From NCBI RefSeq assembly GCF_017876625.1, contig NZ_JAGIOH010000001.1, positions 744,001-808,000 of the forward strand: a stretch of 64,000 nt of DNA, in the 5' to 3' direction. The stretch's first letter is position 1; each line of letters opens with the position of its first letter. A program made the translations under genes and the position numbers. The notes beneath the pieces were generated by a model that worked only from the letters and a program-made list of their open reading frames with translations, searched no databases and was not told where the DNA came from. Positions 42,603-51,396 of the stretch are shown here, one piece after another. Source of the DNA: Streptomyces syringium (GTDB lineage Bacteria; Actinomycetota; Actinomycetes; Streptomycetales; Streptomycetaceae).

Positions 42603-44120
42603 TCACCTGTGCTCCGGCAGCAGTTCCCCGGTGGGGCCGGTGGCAGTGACGTGTCCCGCTTCGAGGAGGTGGACGGTGTCGGTGTAGGCGCCGACGAGGT
42701 GACGTTCGTGGCTGACGAGGACGAGTGTCAGCCCGCGCTCGCCTCTGAGCCGGGTGAGCAGTTCCATGACGGCGGTGGCGGTGTCCGGGTCGAGGGCGGA
42801 GGTCACCTCGTCGCACAGCAGGACGTCGGGCCCGGCGGCCAGGGCCCGGGCGATGGAGGCGCGTTGGCGCTGTCCGCCGGAGAGCTCATGGGGATAGCGG
42901 CCGGCGAAGCCGGCGGGCAGGCCGACGTCGTGGAGGAGCCCGGTGACGCGTCCGGCGATGTCCGGCTTCGGCGTGGTCCGGTGGAGACGGAGGGGCCGGG
43001 CGAGGGTGGCTCCTATGGTGCGGGTGGGGTTGAGGGCGCCGAGGGGGTTCTGCGGGACCAGTTGGATGCGGCGCTGTCGGTCGCGGTCGCGGGCGCGGGC
43101 GGTCGCCGGCAGGGGCCGTCCGTCGAGCGTGAGGGTTCCGGCGGCCGGGCGTTGCAGTCCGGCCAGCACCCGCAGCAGGGTCGTCTTGCCGGAGCCGGAG
43201 GGGCCGACGATTCCGGCGGCGGCACCGGGTGCCGCCGCGAAGTCCACCCCGGCCAGGGCGCGGTGGGTCCGTCCGCCCTGGGTGAATCCCACCTCGATGC
43301 CGTGGGCGGCCAGGCCGGAGCCCGGCGTCGCGCCGTCGGCGGGGCGCTGCGGGCCGGGTCGCCGTGGCGCGGGGACGGCCGGGCGGGCCGCCGGAGCGCG
43401 GGCCGTGCCGAGGTCGATCACGTCGTCGGCGCAGCGCTCGACGAGTTCGGGGTCGTGGCAGGCGAGGACGACGGCGAGGTTCCGGGTGGCGGCAAGGCGG
43501 CACAGCAGGTCGGCGATCTCGTCGCGCAGGGCGGTGTCGAGCCCCGCAGTGGGCTCGTCGAGGAGGAGCACCTCGGGCTCGCGGGCGAGCGCCCGGGCGA
43601 GGGCGACCCTGCGCTGCTGGCCGCCGGAGAGGGTGCCCGGGCGGCGGTCGGTCAGCCCGGTGCCGGTGGGCAGGCGGCACTCGGCCAGCAGGTCCAGGAC
43701 GGCCCGTGGGGAGGGGTCGACGGCGGTCTCGGCGACGAGCCGCCGGACGCGCATACGGGGGTTGAGCGCGGAACCGGGGTCCTGGCCGACGTAGGCCACC
43801 CGGTGGCGGCGGAGGTGGCGCAGCCGGTCCGCGGGGAGGGCGAAGACGTCGTGGCCGAGCACCTCGACCGTGCCGGACGCGATCCGGGCGCCGCCGGGGA
43901 GGTCGCCGATGACGGCGCGCAGCAGGGTGGTCTTGCCGGAGCCGGAGGGGCCGGTGAGGGCGCTGACGCGGCCGCGGCGCAGGGTGAGGGTGGTGGGCGC
44001 GAGCAGTTCGGGGCCGCCCGGCAGGTGGACGGCCAGGTCGGTGACCCGTACCGCGGTGGGGTGGTCGGTCATGGCCGGGCGGGGCTCCTCCGCGGTACGG
44101 GGCGTGGGGTCGGCCGTCAT
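42603..44120 (-). CDS. ABC transporter, fused double ATP-binding protein (oligopeptide/nickel type)
   Basis: 505 residues containing two complete ATPase domains, DppD/DppF-like, in one chain. Domain 1: Walker A GPSGSGKTT near 54, Q-loop VGQDPGSALNPRM, signature LSGGQQRR, Walker B VLLLDEPT. Domain 2: Walker A GPSGSGKTT near 320, VPQNPLGALNPTRTIG, signature LSGGQRQR, Walker B VLLCDEVTSALDPDT. The NPxxxLNP elements are typical of peptide/nickel/opine importers. The start ATG overlaps the stop of the permease gene (ATGA). It powers the importer encoded with the two permeases and the substrate-binding lipoprotein; the iron box upstream of the operon suggests uptake of a metal chelate. Confidence 0.9.
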   Translation of the reverse strand: MTADPTPRTAEEPRPAMTDHPTAVRVTDLAVHLPGGPELLAPTTLTLRRGRVSALTGPSGSGKTTLLRAVIGDLPGGARIASGTVEVLGHDVFALPADRLRHLRRHRVAYVGQDPGSALNPRMRVRRLVAETAVDPSPRAVLDLLAECRLPTGTGLTDRRPGTLSGGQQRRVALARALAREPEVLLLDEPTAGLDTALRDEIADLLCRLAATRNLAVVLACHDPELVERCADDVIDLGTARAPAARPAVPAPRRPGPQRPADGATPGSGLAAHGIEVGFTQGGRTHRALAGVDFAAAPGAAAGIVGPSGSGKTTLLRVLAGLQRPAAGTLTLDGRPLPATARARDRDRQRRIQLVPQNPLGALNPTRTIGATLARPLRLHRTTPKPDIAGRVTGLLHDVGLPAGFAGRYPHELSGGQRQRASIARALAAGPDVLLCDEVTSALDPDTATAVMELLTRLRGERGLTLVLVSHERHLVGAYTDTVHLLEAGHVTATGPTGELLPEHR

Positions 44121-44962
44121 CGGGCGGTCACCGCCGTGCGGCCGGCGGTGGGCGCGAGGGCGTCGGCGGCGAGGTTGACGCTGACGGCCAGCAGACCGAT
44201 GGCGGCGCCGGGCACGAGGACGACCCAGGGGTTGAGCAGGGCGCCGGCGGCGTTCTCGCGGATCATCAGGGCCCAGTCGGCCTCGGGTGGCTGGGGCCCC
44301 AGCTGGAGGAAACCGGCCATGGAGATGACGTAGACCGCGGCCACGAAGCGCAGCCCGAACAGGGCCAGGACGGTGGCGCGCAGATTGGGCAGGATCTCCC
44401 GCAGGGCCAGGTACCACAGCCGTTCCCCGCTCGCGGTGGCCGCCTCGATGAAGCCGCAGGCGGCGACGGGGGCGGCGGCGCTCGCGACGACGCGCACCGC
44501 GTAGGGGATGCCCAGGGCGACGGCGGCGACGATCACGGCGAGGCGTCCGCCACCGGGCCAGGCCAGCGCGAGGAGCATCATGCCCAGCACGGGGGGCAGC
44601 AGGATGGCGAGGTCGGCGCCGCGCTCGAGGAGCCTGCCGAGGGTCGGCCGCAGGACGGCGAAGCAGCCCAGCACGGTGGCGACGGCGGTGACGAGGAGGG
44701 CCACGAGGAGCGCACCGCCGATGAGTTCGCTGCCGCCGTACAGCATGCGGCTCAGCACGTCGCGGCCGAGCTGGTCGCCACCGAGGGGCGCCGGGCCGCC
44801 GGGGTCGGCGTAGGGGGCGGTGACGGGCCGGTCGAGGGGGTGCGGCGCGAGCAGTGGTCCGGCGAGGGCGAGCAGGGTCAGCAGGAGGCCGGGCGCCACC
44901 CGTACGAGGACGCGCGCCCGGGGGCGGCGGGGCCGGGGCGCGGCGAGGGCGTCGGCGCTCAT
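44117..44962 (-). CDS. ABC transporter permease (DppC/OppC type)
   Basis: 281 residues with six hydrophobic segments. The N-terminal OppC_N-like segment is LLLTLLALAGPLLAPHPLD, followed by the family motif GTDQLGRDVLSR written here as GGDQLGRDVLSRML. The EAA-like loop is CGFIEAATASGERLWYLALREILPN near residues 170-195, the contact point for the ATPase. It overlaps both neighbours by 4 nt, giving coupled expression. With the DppB-type partner it forms the channel of the importer. Confidence 0.9.
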   Translation of the reverse strand: MSADALAAPRPRRPRARVLVRVAPGLLLTLLALAGPLLAPHPLDRPVTAPYADPGGPAPLGGDQLGRDVLSRMLYGGSELIGGALLVALLVTAVATVLGCFAVLRPTLGRLLERGADLAILLPPVLGMMLLALAWPGGGRLAVIVAAVALGIPYAVRVVASAAAPVAACGFIEAATASGERLWYLALREILPNLRATVLALFGLRFVAAVYVISMAGFLQLGPQPPEADWALMIRENAAGALLNPWVVLVPGAAIGLLAVSVNLAADALAPTAGRTAVTAR

Positions 44963-45969
44963 GGGCGGGCTCCCAGGGTGCGGGCGCGGACGAGGTCCGC
45001 GCCCAGCAGGACGAGGCTGATGACGGCTCCCGTGCAGGCGACGACCCCGGCGATGACGGGGGTGTCACGGTCGGCGACGGATCCGGCCAGGACGGTGCCG
45101 AGCCCGGGGTAGTTGAAGAGGGTCTCGACGACGACCGCGCCGCCCAGCAGCATGCCGGTGGAGGTGGCGGCTCCGGTGGCGATGGCGGGCCAGGCACCGG
45201 GCAGGGCGTGGCGGAGCAGCACGCGGCGGGGTGGCAGGCCGTCGAGGTGGGCGGCGATCACGTGCGGCGCCGCGGCCTGGTCGGCCAGGGCGCCGCGGAC
45301 GATGCGGGCGTTCCAGCCGGTCTGCGGGACGGCGAGGGCGAGGACCGGCATGATCAGCATGGTCCAGGACGCGGGTGAGCCGTCCGAGGTGGTCATGGTG
45401 GCGGCGGGCAGCCAGCCGGTCCACAGCGACAGGAGCAGCAACAGTCCCACGGAGACGACGAATTCGGGCAGCGCCAGGGTGACGGTCGAGGCGAGGCCGA
45501 TGAGGCGGTCGGCCGGGCCGCCGGGCCGGGCCGCCGCCCAGCAGCCCAGGGCGAGGGCCGAGGCGAGGGTCAGGGCGAAGGCGGCGCCGCCGAGGAGGAG
45601 CGTGTTGGGCAGGGGGGCGGACAGCAGGTCGGTGACGCGCTCCCCGCGTGCGGAGGTGCCGAGGTCGCCGGTGGGCAGCGCGGTCATCCAGTCGCCGAAC
45701 CGCTCCCACAACGGCCGGTCCAGGCCGAGGAGATGCCGGCGGGCCGCCGTGTCCGCGGGGCTCTCGCCCCGCTCGGCGGCGGCGGACGCCGCGTCGCCGG
45801 GGAGCAGTTCGATCGCGGCGAAGACGACGGCGAGCAGGACGCTGAGCAGCACGGCGCGCTTGGCGAGCACGACGGCGATACGGGCGGCCAGCGACACGGC
45901 ACGGCGCGGGGCCGAGGCCGCCACCTCGTCGGTGGCGGCCTCGGCCCGTGCTGTCTCCGCCTCGCTCAA
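44959..45969 (-). CDS. ABC transporter permease (DppB/OppB type)
   Basis: 336 residues. The start is inferred as a TTG (45969-45967) overlapping the stop of the substrate-binding protein gene as TTGA; a GTG further in is also possible. It has an N-terminal membrane helix (LAKRAVLLSVLLAVVFAAIELLPGD), then GLDRPLWERFGDWMTALPTGDLGTS, the periplasmic-type loop typical of DppB, and a C-terminal EAA-like loop DGLPPRRVLLRHALPGAWP. FNYPGLGTVLAGSVADRDTPV, with its Y/F-P-G-L-G, is the family hallmark. The downstream DppC-type gene overlaps by 4 nt. The 25 N-terminal residues before the membrane helix are uncertain. Confidence 0.85.
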   Translation of the reverse strand: MSEAETARAEAATDEVAASAPRRAVSLAARIAVVLAKRAVLLSVLLAVVFAAIELLPGDAASAAAERGESPADTAARRHLLGLDRPLWERFGDWMTALPTGDLGTSARGERVTDLLSAPLPNTLLLGGAAFALTLASALALGCWAAARPGGPADRLIGLASTVTLALPEFVVSVGLLLLLSLWTGWLPAATMTTSDGSPASWTMLIMPVLALAVPQTGWNARIVRGALADQAAAPHVIAAHLDGLPPRRVLLRHALPGAWPAIATGAATSTGMLLGGAVVVETLFNYPGLGTVLAGSVADRDTPVIAGVVACTGAVISLVLLGADLVRARTLGARP

Positions 45970-47522
45970 CGCGCCAGCCAGACGTTCTCGAGCTGGACCC
46001 GGCCGTAGCCGGGCAGCTTGGGCAGATTGCGCACCTTGGCGGAGGCCAGGTCGATGCCGTCGGCCATGCCCCACAGCAGATAGCCGGACTTCTCGTGCAC
46101 GATCTGCTGGAGCTCGCGCAGGGACGTGGCGCGGGCCTTCTTGCCCGCGGTGCCGATGACCTTGCGGTAGGTGTCGTCGAAGCTCTTGTCCGACCAGCCG
46201 GCCTCGTTCTGTCCGGCACCGGTCACCATGGTCTTCGAGGCGAAGAAGACGACGGAGTCGTTGGTGCCCCAGTAGTTGGTGTAGAAGTCGCCCTTGAGCC
46301 AGGTCTTCTCGTAGAAGGTGCCGGACTCCTGCTTGACGACCTTGATCTTGATGCCGGCCTCGCGGGCCTGGGTGGCGAACAGGGTCGCGGACTCGGCGAG
46401 GCCCGCGATGTCCTCGGTGGTGACGAGCTCGTAGGTCGTGGCGAGGTCGAAGCCGGCTTCTTCCAGGAGCTTCTTTGCCTTGTCCAGGTCGCGCCGGCGC
46501 TGGGGGATGTCCTTGGCGTAGGCGGGGTCGCCGGTGCCGAGGATGTCGTTGGCCACGGTGCCGTAGCCGGAGAGGACCTGCTTGACCATGGCCTCGCGGT
46601 CGACGACGAGCTTCATGGCCTCGCGGACCTTGGGGTCGGCGAAGGGGCCCTCGGCGGTCCGCATGACGATGGGCATCGCCATGTCGTTGGGGCGGCGGGT
46701 GACCTGGATGTCCTTGCGCGAGGCGGCGGTCCGGGCCGCGACGGCGCCCACGTTGGAGGCGACGTCGATCTGGCCGCCCAGCAGCGCGTTGGCCATGGCC
46801 TGGGGGCTTTCGAACATGGTCACCTCGATGGCGTCGAGGTGCACCGGTCCGCCGTGCCACTTGTCGTTGCGCAGCAGGCGGGCGTTGCCGCCGCGGAACC
46901 AGTCGAGCTTGAAGGGGCCGGTGCCGGGGGCCTTGGCGATCTCCTTGTCGGGGGTGTCCTTCTTGAGGACGAAGGTCGCCAGGCGGGTGAGCAGGGGCAG
47001 TTCGGCGTTGGCGTCGTCGGAGACGAGGACGACGGTGTCCTTGCCGTCGGCCGTGATGTTCTCCGCCTTGATGCCCGGCAGCCGGCCCGCGCCCGCCGGG
47101 GTGTTGCGGAGTCTGCGCAGCGACCACACCACGTCGTCGGCGGTGACCGGCGAACCGTCGTGGAAGGTGGCGCCCTTGGCGATCGTGAAGCGCCAGGTCT
47201 TGAGGTCGTCGGAGGACTTCCAGCCGGAGGCGAGGCGGCCGACGGTGTTGTCCTTGAGGCCCGGTGCGGTGAGGGTGTCGTGGACCAGGGCGATGATGAG
47301 GTAGTCGCTCTCGTTCCCCTGGACTCCGTGCGGGTCCCGAGTGGTGGCGGAGGCGCGGCCGAGCGCGCCTATGCGGAGCGTGCCGCCCTTTTGGGGTGTG
47401 CCACCGGCGGAGTCCGCCGATGAGGAGGCCGTGTCGTCCTTGCCGCCCCCGCAAGCGGCGAGCAGCGCGGCAGTGCCCACGCTCCCGCCGGCCCACAGCG
47501 CTTGGCGCCTTGTCCAATTCAC
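45966..47522 (-). CDS. ABC transporter substrate-binding lipoprotein (family 5, DppA/NikA/CntA class)
   Basis: 518 residues from GTG 47522. It has a twin-arginine-like lipoprotein signal: TRRQALWAGG, then the lipobox L-A-A-C with Cys24. SBP_bac_5 features include LASGWKSSDDLKTWRFTIAKGATFHDGSPVTADDVVWSLRR (continuous at about 97-137, the classic family signature) and PGTGPFKLD. The family binds peptides, nickel, Fe-EDTA-like chelates or opine metallophores such as staphylopine. The 19-bp iron box at 47554-47572, about 30 bp upstream, indicates iron-dependent repression, so a metal-chelate ligand is more likely than peptide. The stop overlaps the permease start. Confidence 0.9.
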   Translation of the reverse strand: MNWTRRQALWAGGSVGTAALLAACGGGKDDTASSSADSAGGTPQKGGTLRIGALGRASATTRDPHGVQGNESDYLIIALVHDTLTAPGLKDNTVGRLASGWKSSDDLKTWRFTIAKGATFHDGSPVTADDVVWSLRRLRNTPAGAGRLPGIKAENITADGKDTVVLVSDDANAELPLLTRLATFVLKKDTPDKEIAKAPGTGPFKLDWFRGGNARLLRNDKWHGGPVHLDAIEVTMFESPQAMANALLGGQIDVASNVGAVAARTAASRKDIQVTRRPNDMAMPIVMRTAEGPFADPKVREAMKLVVDREAMVKQVLSGYGTVANDILGTGDPAYAKDIPQRRRDLDKAKKLLEEAGFDLATTYELVTTEDIAGLAESATLFATQAREAGIKIKVVKQESGTFYEKTWLKGDFYTNYWGTNDSVVFFASKTMVTGAGQNEAGWSDKSFDDTYRKVIGTAGKKARATSLRELQQIVHEKSGYLLWGMADGIDLASAKVRNLPKLPGYGRVQLENVWLAR

Positions 47523-47553
47523 GTGGTCCTCGTTCCTCTGAAGTTGTACCTAC

Positions 47554-47572
47554 TTAGGTTTGGCTACCCTAA
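47554..47572 (-). promoter_or_regulatory. Iron box (DmdR/IdeR/DtxR-type operator) for ABC importer operon
   Basis: TTAGGTTTGGCTACCCTAA is a 19-bp near-palindrome that differs from the actinobacterial iron-box consensus TTAGGTTAGGCTAACCTAA at only two positions. It lies 32 bp upstream of the substrate-binding protein start, where a bound repressor would block transcription. The regulator (DmdR-like) is not in the window. Confidence 0.85.
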
Positions 47573-47686
47573 AACAAGCCCTGATCGCAACTGTGCGTGA
47601 GCATTGAAACGAAAGACGAATCAGCCCCAACCTCCGCTTCACGCCCATGAATTGCTGAAATTCGGGCGAAGTGGACTACTGTTCGG

Positions 47687-47705
47687 TAAGGTTTGCCTTA
47701 CCTAA
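47687..47705 (+). promoter_or_regulatory. Iron box for metallophore biosynthesis operon
   Basis: TAAGGTTTGCCTTACCTAA fits the 19-bp iron-box pattern, with an inner perfect dyad GGTAAGG-N4-CCTTACC (47685-47702). It lies 188 bp upstream of the oxygenase start, so the plus-strand operon is probably repressed by iron as well and has a fairly long leader. The 371-bp gap between the divergent genes holds no other recognisable element. Confidence 0.8.
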
Positions 47706-47893
47706 TTTCGGTGGTAGCTTCCTCGGCAAACGCCGACGCCGACCGCCACGTTTCCGCCACGTGCCGCACCCCCCTTCTCAGGGCGTCAAGCGCGCTCCGC
47801 CCTGCTCTACGGCACCTCCTGCGCCATGCCCGGAAACGGAACCTTCGCTCCTGCCCGACGCATCCCCCACCTCACGAAACGGATGAATTCGCC

Positions 47894-48886
47894 ATGAGCA
47901 CGGGAGCCGCACCCGTCCGCCTGCTCGATGCCGCCTCGGCCGCCGAACTGCACCGGGCCGCCGCGAAGATCCTCACCGAATTCGGCACCTCCGCCACGTC
48001 CCCCCAACTCCTCGCCCGCGTCGCCGAATCGGCCGCGGACCGGAGCGAGCCGATCCGGCACGAGCTGCGGCCCGTCGACACCGACGACGGCCTGTTCGTG
48101 CTGCGCGGCCTGAGCGTCGACGACACCGGCATCGGCCCGACGCCCGCGGGGTGGGCCACCGCCGGGGACAGCGGCGCCGTCCACGACATCGTGATGCTGC
48201 TGCTCGCCACGGTCATGGGCGACCCCATCGCCTGGCCGGGTCAGCAGAACGGACGGTTCGTCCACAACATCGTCCCGGCCCCCGGCCACGAGCGGGAGCA
48301 GACCGGTGCCAGCAGCGACGTCCTCCTCAGCCCGCACACCGAGGACGCCTTCCACCCCGGCCGCGCCCACCTGTTGATGCTCGGTTGCATGCGCAACCAC
48401 GACCACATCGCCACCACCGCCGCGAGCATCCGCAAGGTCCGGCTGGACGACGCCGACGTCGACGCGCTCACCCGCCCCGCGCTGCCGATCCTCCCCGACG
48501 ACGCCTACGCCGAGGCGCGCGGATTCGAGGGGCTGCCGCCCGATGCCCCCACCCTGTGGCGGTCCGCCGACGGCCTCACCCTGCGCTTCGACCCCGCCTA
48601 CACCCCGCTGGAGCGGGCCACGCCCGAGTACCGGGCCGCCTACCGGCGCCTGGAGGCCGAACTCGCCCGCGTCTCCGTCGCGTTGAGCCTGACCCCCGGC
48701 GAGGTGCTCGTCGTCGACAACGACCTCGTCGTGCACGGCCGGGTCCCCTTCACGGCCCGCTACGACGGCACCGACCGCTGGCTCAAGCGCGCTTCCGTAC
48801 GGGTCCCCGGCCGGGCCACCCGCCCCCCGGCCGAGGCCGCCGAACACGGCTACGGCCAGGTCGCCGTCGAGGCCCACGCCGCCTGA
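47894..48886 (+). CDS. Fe(II)/2-oxoglutarate oxygenase of the clavaminate-synthase/VioC type
   Basis: 330 residues. The iron-binding facial triad is His148-x-Glu150 (SPHTEDAFHPGRAHLL) and His281 (NDLVVHGRVPF). Glu in place of the usual Asp is the hallmark of the clavaminate synthase / arginine beta-hydroxylase (VioC, OrfP) and AsnO group, which hydroxylate free or carrier-bound amino acids. The 2-oxoglutarate-binding Arg is probably in RWLKRASVRV. It is the first gene of the plus-strand operon behind an iron box. By inference it beta-hydroxylates an amino acid such as Asp, Asn, Glu or Arg to create a metal ligand for the predicted metallophore. The start ATG 47894 has only a weak ribosome site. 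Confidence 0.85.
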   Translation: MSTGAAPVRLLDAASAAELHRAAAKILTEFGTSATSPQLLARVAESAADRSEPIRHELRPVDTDDGLFVLRGLSVDDTGIGPTPAGWATAGDSGAVHDIVMLLLATVMGDPIAWPGQQNGRFVHNIVPAPGHEREQTGASSDVLLSPHTEDAFHPGRAHLLMLGCMRNHDHIATTAASIRKVRLDDADVDALTRPALPILPDDAYAEARGFEGLPPDAPTLWRSADGLTLRFDPAYTPLERATPEYRAAYRRLEAELARVSVALSLTPGEVLVVDNDLVVHGRVPFTARYDGTDRWLKRASVRVPGRATRPPAEAAEHGYGQVAVEAHAA

Positions 48887-48932
48887 CCCCCCGTTCCCCC
48901 CTTCCCGACGACCAGCAGACGAGGAGCGAGAA

Positions 48933-49976
48933 ATGACCGACACCACGACCGCCACCGGCGACCCCTGCATATCCGACGCGGCCGGCACACCCACCGACGA
49001 CACGACCCTGCGCCTGCTGTCCACCAGCGACCTCGCGGGCATCGACATCACCCTCACCGATGTCGTCGAGACGGTGGAGGGCGCCTACCGCACCCTGGCC
49101 GCCGGCCGGTCGGACAACCCCCGCAAGCTCACCGTCAAGCCCTCCGACGGCCACTCCGTGTCGTACGCGATGCTCGGCCGCGACGGCTCGCGCGACGTCG
49201 TCGCCATCAAGACCTCGTACAAGCACGGTCTGCACAAGGGCCGCGAGGAGCAGCACTACTACACCGCCCTCACGCTCTACGACGACGTCACCGGCCTGCC
49301 CGTGGCCATGATGGACTGCGGCCGCGTCGGCTCGCTGCGCACCCCGGCCGTCTCCGCCCTGCTGGCCCGCGAGTGCGCCGTCCCCGGGGCGCGCAGCGCG
49401 CTGGTGATCGGCACCGGCACACAAGGGCGGCTGGCCCTGCCGTTCCTGCTCACCACGCTGCCCGGCCTGGAGCGGTTGATGCTCTTCGGCACCCACCCGG
49501 AGGGGATCGAGGCGGTTCGGTCGCAACTGCGGGCCCATTTCCCCGACCGGGACGTCGAGGTCGTCACCGACGCGCGGGCCGCCGCGGCGGACGCCGACGT
49601 CATCGTGGCCACGGCGGGCGCCCACACGCCCGCGGCCGTCGAGGCCGACGATCTGAAGCCCGGCGCGCTGTCGATCCTCGTCGGCCACGGGCTGGCCCCC
49701 TCGACCCTGCTCCGCGCCGACCGCGTCGTGACCACCAGCGAGGCCCAGATGAAGGTCACGGGCACCGACATGGCGGACGCCGACGGCAACTTCCCCGCCG
49801 TGGACACCGAGTTCCCCCCGGTCCTCGCGGGCACCACGCCCGGCCGCACCGCACCGGAACAGCGGATCTTCGCCTACAACAGCGGCCTGGTCGTCACCGA
49901 CATCGCCCTCGGCCACCGCTTCGCGCAGCTCGCCATCGAGCTGGGCCTGGGAACGCGGGTGCCGCTGTGGCGGTGA
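48933..49976 (+). CDS. sbnB: SbnB-like 2,3-diaminopropionate biosynthesis dehydrogenase (ornithine cyclodeaminase family)
   Basis: 347 residues of the ornithine cyclodeaminase/mu-crystallin fold. The Rossmann motif SALVIGTGTQGRLALPFLL is near 155-173, and conserved substrate-side blocks are DNPRKLTVKPSDG, VAIKTSYKHGLHKGREEQHY (Lys/His-rich) and DCGRVGSLRTPAVSALLA. In Staphylococcus aureus SbnB oxidatively cleaves N-(1-amino-1-carboxy-2-ethyl)-glutamate to L-2,3-diaminopropionate and 2-oxoglutarate with NAD+. GAGGAGCGAG precedes the ATG. Its stop overlaps the decarboxylase start (GTGA), and an SbnA-like gene follows two genes later, so the pair probably supplies diaminopropionate. Assignment to SbnB rather than ornithine cyclodeaminase rests on that context. 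Confidence 0.8.
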   Translation: MTDTTTATGDPCISDAAGTPTDDTTLRLLSTSDLAGIDITLTDVVETVEGAYRTLAAGRSDNPRKLTVKPSDGHSVSYAMLGRDGSRDVVAIKTSYKHGLHKGREEQHYYTALTLYDDVTGLPVAMMDCGRVGSLRTPAVSALLARECAVPGARSALVIGTGTQGRLALPFLLTTLPGLERLMLFGTHPEGIEAVRSQLRAHFPDRDVEVVTDARAAAADADVIVATAGAHTPAAVEADDLKPGALSILVGHGLAPSTLLRADRVVTTSEAQMKVTGTDMADADGNFPAVDTEFPPVLAGTTPGRTAPEQRIFAYNSGLVVTDIALGHRFAQLAIELGLGTRVPLWR

Positions 49977-51361
49977 CCGCGCGCCCCGTGCCCGCCCTGC
50001 CGACGCTGCCCGCACACCCCGACCTCCGGACGGACGCGGTCCTCGACAGCGGTCTGCTGCACGAGCTGGCCCACGCCTTCGGCGGCCCCTTCCACTTCCT
50101 GCTCCCGCACCGCTTCGACGACAACCTCGCCGCGTTCCGGGCGGCGCTGGACGAGGCCGGGGTGGACGGGCGCGTGTACTACGCCAAGAAGGCCAACAAG
50201 GCCGCCGCGTGGGTCGAACGCTGCGCGGCCACCGGCGCCGGAGTGGACGTCGCGAGCCTCGGCGAACTCCGCGAGGCCCTCGGCCACGGGGTGCGCGGCG
50301 AGCGTGTCGTGGTGACCGGTCCGGCCAAGAACGAGGAACTGCTGCGGATCGCCGTCCTCCAGGGCGCCCTGGCCGCCGTCGACTCCCTCGACGAGCTGGA
50401 CCGGCTCATCGCACTGGCGCGCGCCGGCCCGGTCCGCCCCGCCCGGCTGCTGTTGCGCAGGCTGCCCCCGGCACAGTCCCACAGCCGCTTCGGCCTGGAC
50501 GAGGCCGAGCTCGCCGAGGCGCTGGAGAGGTGCGTACGGGCGGGCGACGCCGTCCGGATGGAGGGCTTCGGCTTCCATCTGTCCGGCTACGCCACAAAGC
50601 CGCGCGCCGACCTCGCGGGGCAGCTCGTCGACCTCTGCCTCAAGGCCCGCGTCATGGGGCTCCAGGCCGACCGGATCAGCATCGGCGGCGGATTCGCCGT
50701 CGACTACGCGGCGGCCGACGACTGGTACGCCTTCCTGGCGGCGCAGCGGCCCGAGCACTACCACGCGCGCAAGGCCTTCGCGGAGGCCGACTTCTACCCG
50801 TACCACTCGCCGGTCGCCGGGGCGGACGCCCTGCGGGCCGTCCTGGCCGCCGTCCCCGAGGGCGGCCGGGACAGCCTGGCGGGCAGACTCCGCGAGAGCG
50901 GCACGCTCCTGCTGATGGAGCCCGGACGGGCCCTGCTGGACCGGGCCGGCGCCTCCGTCTTCCGCGTCCAGGGCGTCAAGGACCGCGACGGGTACGGGAT
51001 CCTCACCGTCGACGGGACGAGCCTCAGCCTGTCCGAGCAGTGGTTCAACAGCGAGTACGTCCCGGACCCGGTGCTGGTGGCCCCGGACGGGCGGGTACTG
51101 CCCGGCCCGGCCGGCGCCGCCGCCTTCCCCGCGGCCGTGGGGGGTACGAGCTGTCTGGAGTCGGATCTGCTCACCTGGCGCAAAATCCCCTTCCCCGCCC
51201 GTCCCTCGGTCGGTGACCTGCTGGTCTATCCCAACACCGCCGGGTACCAGATGGACTCCAACGAGTCACCGTTCCACGATCTGCCGCTGCCGCCCAAGGT
51301 CGTCCTCGACGACACCGGCGGGCGACCGCGCTGGCGCCTGGACCGCCGGCCCGCCTGCTGA
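49973..51361 (+). CDS. Fold-type III PLP-dependent decarboxylase (Y4yA/DAP-ornithine decarboxylase family)
   Basis: About 462 residues from a GTG overlapping the previous stop. It has an N-terminal alanine-racemase-like TIM barrel: the PLP lysine is Lys73 in VYYAKKANKAAAW, HLSGYATKP and ISIGGGFAVDY follow, with the Gly-rich loop holding the phosphate. It has a C-terminal beta domain with LLMEPGRALLDRAG and GTSCLESDLLTWRK, the latter supplying the partner-subunit Cys of this family. TAGYQMDSNESPFHDLPLP is a family-type C-terminus. It belongs to the Y4yA-like group, between diaminopimelate and ornithine decarboxylases, seen beside SbnA/SbnB genes. Here it probably decarboxylates a diaminopropionate-derived intermediate, giving an ethylenediamine-type unit (inference). 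Confidence 0.85.
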   Translation: MTARPVPALPTLPAHPDLRTDAVLDSGLLHELAHAFGGPFHFLLPHRFDDNLAAFRAALDEAGVDGRVYYAKKANKAAAWVERCAATGAGVDVASLGELREALGHGVRGERVVVTGPAKNEELLRIAVLQGALAAVDSLDELDRLIALARAGPVRPARLLLRRLPPAQSHSRFGLDEAELAEALERCVRAGDAVRMEGFGFHLSGYATKPRADLAGQLVDLCLKARVMGLQADRISIGGGFAVDYAAADDWYAFLAAQRPEHYHARKAFAEADFYPYHSPVAGADALRAVLAAVPEGGRDSLAGRLRESGTLLLMEPGRALLDRAGASVFRVQGVKDRDGYGILTVDGTSLSLSEQWFNSEYVPDPVLVAPDGRVLPGPAGAAAFPAAVGGTSCLESDLLTWRKIPFPARPSVGDLLVYPNTAGYQMDSNESPFHDLPLPPKVVLDDTGGRPRWRLDRRPAC

Positions 51362-51396
51362 CTTCCCTCCGGCCCGCCTGCCACAGGAGTTCCCCC

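Noticed and set aside
42603..45197. A start of the double ATPase gene far upstream at 45197
   Set aside because: The extension lies in another frame of the permease genes. The ATG at 44120, overlapping the permease stop, fits operon coupling and the ATPase N-terminus.
44959..47517. An 852-codon frame joining the permease to the region opposite the substrate-binding gene phase
   Set aside because: Only the last 336 codons encode the DppB-type permease. The upstream part runs out of frame through the substrate-binding protein gene and has Arg/His/Pro-rich composition.
48933..49976. Ornithine cyclodeaminase for proline synthesis
   Set aside because: The fold allows it, but the adjacent SbnA-like gene, iron box and exporter point to SbnB-type diaminopropionate synthesis.
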